NCBI GenBank assembly: GCA_029261305.1
Contig: JAJDBO010000374.1
Coordinates: 1-6,232, forward strand
Reading direction: 5' to 3'
DNA: 6,232 nucleotides
Source: Nitrospirales bacterium
Lineage (GTDB): Bacteria; Nitrospirota; Nitrospiria; Nitrospirales; UBA8639
The translations under genes were made by a program, and so were the position numbers. Each line of letters starts with the position of its first letter. Position 1 is the first letter of the stretch. The notes beneath the pieces were generated by a model, which saw only the letters and a list, made by a program, of their open reading frames with translations, was not told the origin of the DNA and did no database searches. Shown one piece after another: positions 1-4,404 of the stretch.

Positions 1-48
1 TAACAGCACAAGCCCAATGACAAAGGTTGAAAAGGTTGTATTTTTCAT
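1..48 (-). CDS. Start of a secreted protein, cut by the left edge of the window
   Basis: An ATG at 48-46 opens a frame that stays open to base 1, giving 16 residues: MKNTTFSTFVIGLVLL. A lysine after the initiator methionine followed by a hydrophobic run (V10 to L16) is what the start of a Sec signal peptide looks like, so the product is probably exported or membrane-inserted. A GAGG element lies 5 bases before the ATG, which supports the start. The gene lies 45 bases downstream of the alcohol dehydrogenase stop on the same strand, so it could be co-transcribed with it or use its own promoter in the gap. Nothing in 16 residues identifies the family. Confidence 0.55.
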   Translation of the reverse strand, partial: MKNTTFSTFVIGLVLL

Positions 49-80
49 ACGTCCCTCGGGTTAAAATCTCATCTTCTCGT

Positions 81-89
81 ATGATAACA
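81..89 (-). promoter_or_regulatory. Candidate extended -10 promoter element for the left-edge gene
   Basis: On the minus strand TGT is followed directly by TATCAT (5 of 6 matches to TATAAT), an extended -10 arrangement. It sits just past the alcohol dehydrogenase stop and would start a transcript about 26 bases before the ATG at 48. No good -35 box is seen at 16-18 bases, so the call is weak. Confidence 0.2.
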
Positions 90-93
90 CACA

Positions 94-1140
94 CTATCCC
101 TGTAACGACTCCATATCAATCACAAACCGATATCGAACATCTCCCTTCAGAACCCGTTCATACGCCTCATTCACTTGTTGAATCGGAATCACCTCGACAT
201 CAGAGGGAATGTGATGCTCGGCACAAAAATCCAGCACTTCTTGAGTTTCTCGAATTCCACCGATAAGAGATCCCACCATCCGCCTCCGCTTGAGCACCAA
301 ATTAAACGCTAACACGGGCAATGGTTCACTGGGAGCACCGACTAAAATCATTGTCCCGTCTCGCTTCAGCACATCTAAATAGGAGTTGTAGTCATGAGCA
401 GCAGAAACAGTATCGATCATAAAATCAAACTTTCCCGACAGCCCGGCCATAGCCCCTTCTTTTTCAGTGGCCACATATTCAGAAGCCCCAAGCCGCTCCG
501 CATCCGATCGCTTGACATCAGAACGACTGAACACAGTGACCTCAGCCCCCAAGGCCTTTCCAATTTTCACCGCCATGTGCCCAAGACCACCTAACCCGAC
601 CACGCCTAACCGATGACCTTTCTCCACCCCCCAGTGCTTCAGCGGCGAATACGTGGTGATGCCCGCACACAACAGCGGAGCCGTTCCCTCCAATGACAAT
701 GAAGATGGAATTCGAAGTAGATAGTTTTCATCCACAACGATCTGTTTGGAATAGCCTCCGTATGTTGGCGCGCCCTGTTGATCGAGACCGTTATAGGTCA
801 GGATCATTCCGGATTCACAATACTGCTCAAGGCCATCCCGACAAGACCCACAGGTGCGACACGAATCAACAAAACATCCAACCCCCACGTTGTCACCCTC
901 TTTATACTGTTTGACATCAGCACCAACCTGTTCAACCGTCCCCACAATTTCATGACCAGGCACCATGGGAAAGATCGACCCACCCCACTCATCACGGGCT
1001 TGATGAATATCGGAATGACATATTCCGCAATACCGAATACTGATCAAGACATCATGAGAACCAACAGCACGACGATCAAAACTAAACGGTTCTAGCGCTG
1101 ACCCAACTTTTGCCGCAGCGTATCCTTGGGTATGTAGCAT
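94..1140 (-). CDS. Zinc-dependent NAD(P)-dependent alcohol dehydrogenase (YahK/CAD group)
   Basis: A cytosolic medium-chain dehydrogenase of 348 residues, the usual full length, expected to interconvert aldehydes and primary alcohols. The catalytic zinc ligands are visible as C41 (in GICHSD), H63 (PGHE) and C158 (LLCAG). The four structural zinc cysteines are C94, C97, C100 and C108. The Rossmann glycine motif GLGGLGH spans 182-188. The second strand ends VTVFSRS (201-207); a Ser-Arg here, instead of an acidic residue, is typical of NADP-preferring members, so NADPH use is inferred. The start is supported by AAGGAG 7 bases upstream of the ATG. The gene is separated by 245 bases from the upstream DUF454 gene, so it probably has its own promoter. 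The family call is very secure. The physiological substrate (aldehyde detoxification, cinnamyl-type or short aliphatic aldehydes) cannot be told from sequence, and no neighbour suggests one. Confidence 0.96.
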   Translation of the reverse strand: MLHTQGYAAAKVGSALEPFSFDRRAVGSHDVLISIRYCGICHSDIHQARDEWGGSIFPMVPGHEIVGTVEQVGADVKQYKEGDNVGVGCFVDSCRTCGSCRDGLEQYCESGMILTYNGLDQQGAPTYGGYSKQIVVDENYLLRIPSSLSLEGTAPLLCAGITTYSPLKHWGVEKGHRLGVVGLGGLGHMAVKIGKALGAEVTVFSRSDVKRSDAERLGASEYVATEKEGAMAGLSGKFDFMIDTVSAAHDYNSYLDVLKRDGTMILVGAPSEPLPVLAFNLVLKRRRMVGSLIGGIRETQEVLDFCAEHHIPSDVEVIPIQQVNEAYERVLKGDVRYRFVIDMESLQG

Positions 1141-1147
1141 GCAGGCT

Positions 1148-1153
1148 CTCCTT
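1148..1153 (-). promoter_or_regulatory. Ribosome-binding site of the alcohol dehydrogenase
   Basis: AAGGAG on the minus strand, 7 bases before the ATG at 1140. It is the strongest Shine-Dalgarno match in the window and fixes that start. Confidence 0.8.
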
Positions 1154-1160
1154 GTAATGA

Positions 1161-1166
1161 AGTATA
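1161..1166 (-). promoter_or_regulatory. Candidate -10 box for the alcohol dehydrogenase
   Basis: TATACT on the minus strand matches TATAAT at 5 of 6 bases. It would place transcription start only about 15 bases before the ATG, just ahead of the ribosome-binding site. The possible -35 boxes are poor or badly spaced (TTGTTA at 25 bases, TTGAAT at 11 bases), so either an activator is needed or the promoter is elsewhere in the gap. Confidence 0.25.
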
Positions 1167-1195
1167 AGGGGGGAAAAATTCAAGATTTCATTAAC

Positions 1196-1350
1196 AAACG
1201 ATTCCCTTCATCATGCCATATCCGAAGGAGTCTCGTCGATAAAGACACGGTGAAATTTCTTCGATCTCAAGAAAACAAGTTGAACAGGATTACTGTCAGA
1301 TAAGTGAGAGGGAAAAATGGTAGGGGAAGAGGTCCGAAAAAACGATTCCC
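1196..1350. repeat. 11-base direct repeat in the gap upstream of the alcohol dehydrogenase
   Basis: AAACGATTCCC occurs at 1196-1206 and again at 1340-1350 on the plus strand, 144 bases apart, both inside the 245-base non-coding gap 1141-1385. A pair of operator sites for a regulator of the dehydrogenase is possible, but the copies are far apart and are not palindromic. The rest of the gap holds no convincing gene; a weak 5-bp stem at 1358-1377 lies just past the DUF454 stop. Confidence 0.3.
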
Positions 1351-1385
1351 AGGTTGACTTATTCGGCCGGTGATAAGGAAGAGAC

Positions 1386-1859
1386 CTATTCCACGACAAT
1401 CTTTGCTGGCAAGACTTGTTCAGTCGGTGGCATGGGGCGGGTCCAGATGAAGGTTAAGACACTGACTCCAATCAGTGCAATCAGGCCTTTCACGGGCAAC
1501 GCGACATTGACGACCGCAAACGTTATCGCGAAGGTACCAATAATAAGCACGGTGGCTTTAGTCTTGGCGGCTTTACTAATGCTGCCATTTTGTTGCCAAT
1601 CTCGAATATGGAGGCCCATTTTCTGGTGGGTCACGAGCCACTGATGCAAACGTTCCGAGCTTCGACTAAAACAATAGGCCGACAATAGGATGAAGGGCGT
1701 GGTTGGCAAGAGTGGAAGAAAGATCCCGATGCACCCCAGGATAAGACTCACCCAACCGGCGAAAAACACTAGAGCTCTTAATGGGTATGACGATATCACT
1801 CCACACCTATCACTTTTGGAAGTTGTCGAAAAAAGAGGCTTATAATTCTTTTCGGTCAT
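1386..1859 (-). CDS. DUF454 / YbaN-family inner-membrane protein
   Basis: A small integral membrane protein of unknown biochemical role. With the ATG at 1859 it has 157 residues. The family signature is clear: GCIGIFLPLLPTTPF at 42-56, then AYCFSRSSERLHQWL at 61-75, and the GLHIRDWQQNGSIS stretch at 82-95. Hydrophobic segments lie at about 27-49, 51-63, 101-120 and 123-139, the YbaN arrangement of two hydrophobic hairpins around a basic, aromatic loop. The open frame extends further upstream to an ATG at 1940 and a GTG at 1958. I prefer 1859 because the added residues (arginine- and cysteine-rich) do not resemble the family, and using the GTG would overlap the divergent gene. None of the starts has a good Shine-Dalgarno sequence, so the exact start is uncertain. 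Family members are usually about 125 residues, so even this version has a slightly long N-terminal tail and a polar C-terminal tail (about 141-157). Confidence 0.88.
   Translation of the reverse strand: MTEKNYKPLFSTTSKSDRCGVISSYPLRALVFFAGWVSLILGCIGIFLPLLPTTPFILLSAYCFSRSSERLHQWLVTHQKMGLHIRDWQQNGSISKAAKTKATVLIIGTFAITFAVVNVALPVKGLIALIGVSVLTFIWTRPMPPTEQVLPAKIVVE
1816..1846 (+). promoter_or_regulatory. Candidate promoter for the DUF2891 gene
   Basis: A perfect TATAAT stands at 1841-1846, with TTGGAA (4 of 6 matches) at 1816-1821 and a 19-base spacer, slightly long. Transcription would start near 1853 and leave a leader of about 90 bases before the ATG at 1943. The element lies inside the beginning of the DUF454 gene on the opposite strand. 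Confidence 0.35.
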
Positions 1860-1879
1860 TAGGAAGGTTTGGTTAATAA

Positions 1880-1909
1880 CAGATAGGCAACAATTTCTTC
1901 GACTTTCAA
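1880..1909 (-). promoter_or_regulatory. Candidate promoter for the DUF454 gene
   Basis: On the minus strand TTGAAA (1909-1904, 5 of 6 matches to TTGACA) is followed after 18 bases by TATCTG (1885-1880, a poor -10). Transcription would start near 1873, about 14 bases before the ATG at 1859. If real, this favours the 1859 start over the upstream alternatives. Confidence 0.22.
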
Positions 1910-1942
1910 AAAAACCGACCCAACGGTACAGTAGATTCATTA

Positions 1943-2926
1943 ATGGACTTGAACACACCTACTTCCCAAGAAACTTGGGATAACTTCTGCGAATCCCGAG
2001 TCGAGTACCTCACGGCCCTGGCCAAAACGGTGAGCCAGGGAGTGACTCGCGAGGACACGAATCATCCTGCATTTTGTGGGTGTATCGATTGGCACTCCTG
2101 CGTGCATGGACTCTATGCCCTGCTGACCGTTTCACGTTTAACGGACGATCCTCAATGGGCAGAGATTGCGGAGACGCGCCTTGAACCTGAAACACTTGAT
2201 CAGGAGTTGCTCTCTCTTCAGCGCGAGGAAATTAATCAGGAACTGCCGTATGGATTTGCATGGTTTCTGAAACTAGCGCAAGAACGGGAGCGGTCGTCTG
2301 GCAAGAAGGATTTACTTCCATTGGCGACTGAAATCGCCTGGCGATTGGAAACGTGGGTATTTTCGCTTTCGACTAAAGAAGTCGCTTATCACTCCTCGCA
2401 TCGAGCGTATGGCAATCTCTCTTGGGCAATGCTCAATCTGTGGGAGTGGGTTCAATTTCGAGACGAGGCGGAACGGGCCGAGAAGTTGGTGCAATTCGCC
2501 CAAGAGCGAATACTTCCTCTTGACCAAACCGTGCCTGCGTCTTTGGATGACCAGACGGATGAATTCTTCCCTGCCTCGCTTCAGCGAGCACGCGCGCTCT
2601 TGGCGATGCTGCCGAAGGAGAAAAGTCTTGAGTGGCTGGAGGCAATTTTTAGTGAGGGGGTTATCCTCCAGCCTGTGGAGCACCCCTCATCTCCACATTC
2701 GGCAGGCTTAAACTTCAGTCGAAGTTGGGGCCTATGGGATCTTTATCTTCATACCGGCCAAGTCACCTATCGTGATCAGTACGTCAAACATATTGTCACC
2801 CACATTGACTCTCCCCAGTACTGGCGCAACGACTATAAGAAATACAGCCATTGGGTCGCGCAGTTTGGCATTTATGCAATCGCGTTGAGTATGGACAGAC
2901 CCTCAATGAATTCTTCCCCTTGGTAA
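1943..2926 (+). CDS. DUF2891 family protein
   Basis: A soluble protein of 327 residues with no signal peptide or membrane segment, helix-rich throughout. It matches the DUF2891 family by several spaced blocks: HPAFCGCIDWHSCVHG at 41-56, YGFAWFLKL at 103-111, YHSSHRAYGNLSWAMLNL at 149-166, DEFFPASLQRARAL at 206-219 and HSAGLNFSRSWGLWDL at 252-267. The conserved aromatic, His and Asp residues in helical repeats suggest an alpha-helical barrel like those of some carbohydrate-active enzymes, but no activity is established for the family and I do not assign one. From memory most relatives read HPAFYGCxDWHS, so C45 and perhaps C53 are local substitutions. The ATG at 1943 gives a start about 40 residues before the first conserved block, as in relatives, but no Shine-Dalgarno sequence precedes it. 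The gene stands alone: it is divergent from DUF454 and convergent with DUF1501. Its last five codons and stop lie inside a perfect hairpin. Confidence 0.85.
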   Translation: MDLNTPTSQETWDNFCESRVEYLTALAKTVSQGVTREDTNHPAFCGCIDWHSCVHGLYALLTVSRLTDDPQWAEIAETRLEPETLDQELLSLQREEINQELPYGFAWFLKLAQERERSSGKKDLLPLATEIAWRLETWVFSLSTKEVAYHSSHRAYGNLSWAMLNLWEWVQFRDEAERAEKLVQFAQERILPLDQTVPASLDDQTDEFFPASLQRARALLAMLPKEKSLEWLEAIFSEGVILQPVEHPSSPHSAGLNFSRSWGLWDLYLHTGQVTYRDQYVKHIVTHIDSPQYWRNDYKKYSHWVAQFGIYAIALSMDRPSMNSSPW

Positions 2927-2938
2927 GGGGAAGAATTC
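2908..2938. terminator. Perfect 14-bp hairpin between convergent genes
   Basis: GAATTCTTCCCCTT (2908-2921) and AAGGGGAAGAATTC (2925-2938) are exact reverse complements around a 3-base GGT loop. The structure covers the final codons and the TAA (2924-2926) of the DUF2891 gene and lies 38 bases past the DUF1501 stop. Its symmetry and convergent setting suggest a bidirectional terminator or an mRNA 3'-end stabiliser. No T-tract follows on either strand, so classic intrinsic termination is doubtful. Confidence 0.6.
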
Positions 2939-2976
2939 GAGAGCAATTGCATTACCAACTCTTCACTCTTCCCACA

Positions 2977-4326
2977 TCAGACAAACCCTAAATTCGCCAC
3001 TGGAAAATTCGACAGATTCGGGAACACGGTATTGACATCCGTTGAATTCACCCCGAACCAATTGGCCAATGTCGCCCCGAATTGATCGACACTTGTCGTG
3101 GGAATCCAGCGACCTCGGCTATCCGTGGTATCAGGACCATCTAATTGCAACGTGGGAGGTGCCCCATAAATACCTGGAGTGACGGCTCCACCTAACACAA
3201 ATTGGTACCCTCCCCAGGCATGGTCTGTTCCAAGGTTTGGATTGGGTTGGAAGGTCCGCCCAAAGTCAGACCCGGTAAACGAAGTCACGTTGTTGTCCAC
3301 GTTCAGCTCCAGGGTCGCGTTGTAGAATGCGGCCATGGCTTCGCTCACTCCACCCAGGATTGAGTTGTGGCGTGGAAGTTGATCCGAATGCGTATCAAAA
3401 CCTCCAGTCTCGCAGAAAAACACTTGTCGACGCATGCCTAAGGTATTGCGCGCCTGAATGATTTTGGCCACATTTTCTAATTGTCGGCCTAAGGATGAAG
3501 ACGGAAACACCGTCGTCAAAGTACTCGCTTCCAAGGCCGCGTCGATAGCTTGACCAACTTGAATCCCTTCGGAAAATGTGGAATTAGACATGTTCATCAG
3601 GACTGATCCCGTATCCATATTCAACATTTCTTGAAGAGCCACGGTCCGAGCTTGTCCTGATGTTCCGGAATCGCCGCTTAACAAAATGCTACCGCCTCCG
3701 GATAAGGATACGGGTTGAGATTGCGCGCCAATCAAAAACGGATGAGAGCCGGCCATGGAGAGCCCGCCAGGGAACGTCGCCGGTTGGTTTAACCCTTGCT
3801 GTCGATCCACAATACGCCCTCCCCACCCTGATGAAGAGGAACCCAACGAAGTGGCATCTTGCATTTGCCGCTGTTGATCCGAGTGGGAGAACAAAGACTG
3901 CGGACGAGGTTTCAACCGATTTCGGTATTCATCTTTGGTCAGAGGCTCAACCAAGGTGCCACAATTGGCCACGACTGCTAATTGCGAAGAAAGCCCATGT
4001 AAATGCGTCATGCTTGGATGCAACCCATAGGTAGTGAGGCCATAGGTGCCATGTGTCACATCACCAATGGGCAACAAATTCGCCGCAGGATGGGCAATCG
4101 ATCCACGGACGGCCACATAATCAGCATTCCCTGCACCGTTGATTGGCACCACGGTATTGTCACCGTCATTGCCTCCGTGAAGGAAGATACACACCAAGGC
4201 TTTGTAATCACCAGGAGTTTGCGCAAACGCACTCAAGGTACGAAAAGGAAACATTTGAGATACCACACCAAAGGCAGTTCCAGCGGCGGTCAATTGCAGA
4301 ATTTTTCTACGAGACATTGCTACCAT
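2977..4326 (-). CDS. Tat-exported DUF1501 domain protein
   Basis: A 449-residue extracytoplasmic protein of unknown function. A twin-arginine signal is visible: SRRKIL at 5-10, a hydrophobic stretch to about 24, and an AFA site at 33-35 for cleavage before Q36. The DUF1501 domain fills the rest: LVCIFLHGGNDGDNTVVPI at 44-62, GLHP at 101-104, LFSHSDQQRQMQ at 145-156, GWGGRI at 167-172, ETGGFDTHSDQL at 306-317, and SDFGRT at 353-358 leading to GTDHAWGG at 366-373. The family is placed near the alkaline phosphatase/sulfatase fold. The DTH and TDH motifs look like metal ligands, but catalysis has not been shown here. Tat export fits a protein that folds around metal in the cytoplasm. The ATG at 4326 is preferred over the in-frame ATG at 4317 because GAGAGGG lies 7 bases upstream. 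It is the second gene of the pair with DUF1800, after a 78-base gap containing a hairpin. Confidence 0.92.
   Translation of the reverse strand: MVAMSRRKILQLTAAGTAFGVVSQMFPFRTLSAFAQTPGDYKALVCIFLHGGNDGDNTVVPINGAGNADYVAVRGSIAHPAANLLPIGDVTHGTYGLTTYGLHPSMTHLHGLSSQLAVVANCGTLVEPLTKDEYRNRLKPRPQSLFSHSDQQRQMQDATSLGSSSSGWGGRIVDRQQGLNQPATFPGGLSMAGSHPFLIGAQSQPVSLSGGGSILLSGDSGTSGQARTVALQEMLNMDTGSVLMNMSNSTFSEGIQVGQAIDAALEASTLTTVFPSSSLGRQLENVAKIIQARNTLGMRRQVFFCETGGFDTHSDQLPRHNSILGGVSEAMAAFYNATLELNVDNNVTSFTGSDFGRTFQPNPNLGTDHAWGGYQFVLGGAVTPGIYGAPPTLQLDGPDTTDSRGRWIPTTSVDQFGATLANWFGVNSTDVNTVFPNLSNFPVANLGFV
4222..4326 (-). other. Twin-arginine signal peptide of the DUF1501 protein
   Basis: Residues 1-35: SRR at 5-7, an uncharged hydrophobic core at about 11-25, and an AFA signal-peptidase site at 33-35. 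Two arginines followed by Lys-Ile-Leu is close to the SRRxFLK consensus, with Ile in place of Phe. Confidence 0.8.
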
Positions 4327-4333
4327 GATCTAT

Positions 4334-4340
4334 CCCTCTC
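4334..4340 (-). promoter_or_regulatory. Ribosome-binding site of the DUF1501 gene
   Basis: GAGAGGG on the minus strand, 7 bases before the ATG at 4326. It decides between the two in-frame ATGs (4326 and 4317) and starts only 6 bases after the intercistronic hairpin. Confidence 0.6.
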
Positions 4341-4346
4341 AAGTAA

Positions 4347-4374
4347 GGTCTGGCATTCCATCGAATGCCAGACC
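4347..4374 (-). promoter_or_regulatory. Perfect 12-bp hairpin between the DUF1800 and DUF1501 genes
   Basis: GGTCTGGCATTC (4347-4358) and GAATGCCAGACC (4363-4374) are exact reverse complements around a 4-base loop. The hairpin fills the centre of the 78-base intercistronic gap and has no T-tract after it on the minus strand. It is therefore better explained as a processing or stabilising element, or a partial attenuator, than as a full terminator. Its downstream edge is 6 bases before the DUF1501 ribosome-binding site. Confidence 0.55.
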
Positions 4375-4404
4375 GAATGTTTATCAATTTTCAATCAGCC
4401 AGTT

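Noticed and set aside
1337..1377. A possible intrinsic terminator after DUF454: a 5-bp stem (1358-1362 with 1373-1377) and a run of six T on the minus strand at 1342-1337
   Set aside because: The stem is short and A/T-rich with a large loop, and the T-run is about 15 bases away, so it does not have terminator geometry.
1211..1399. A 62-codon minus-strand open frame filling the gap between the DUF454 and alcohol dehydrogenase genes
   Set aside because: It starts with TTG, overlaps the DUF454 stop, has no ribosome-binding site, and its translation shows no domain, signal or helix pattern.
1860..1958. A longer DUF454 protein starting at the GTG at 1958 or the ATG at 1940
   Set aside because: The extra residues do not resemble the family, no Shine-Dalgarno is present, and the GTG overlaps the divergent DUF2891 gene. 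It is kept as an alternative only.
2312..2683. A 123-codon minus-strand frame inside the DUF2891 gene
   Set aside because: It lies opposite the conserved DUF2891 blocks and is arginine-rich, as is usual for antisense shadows.
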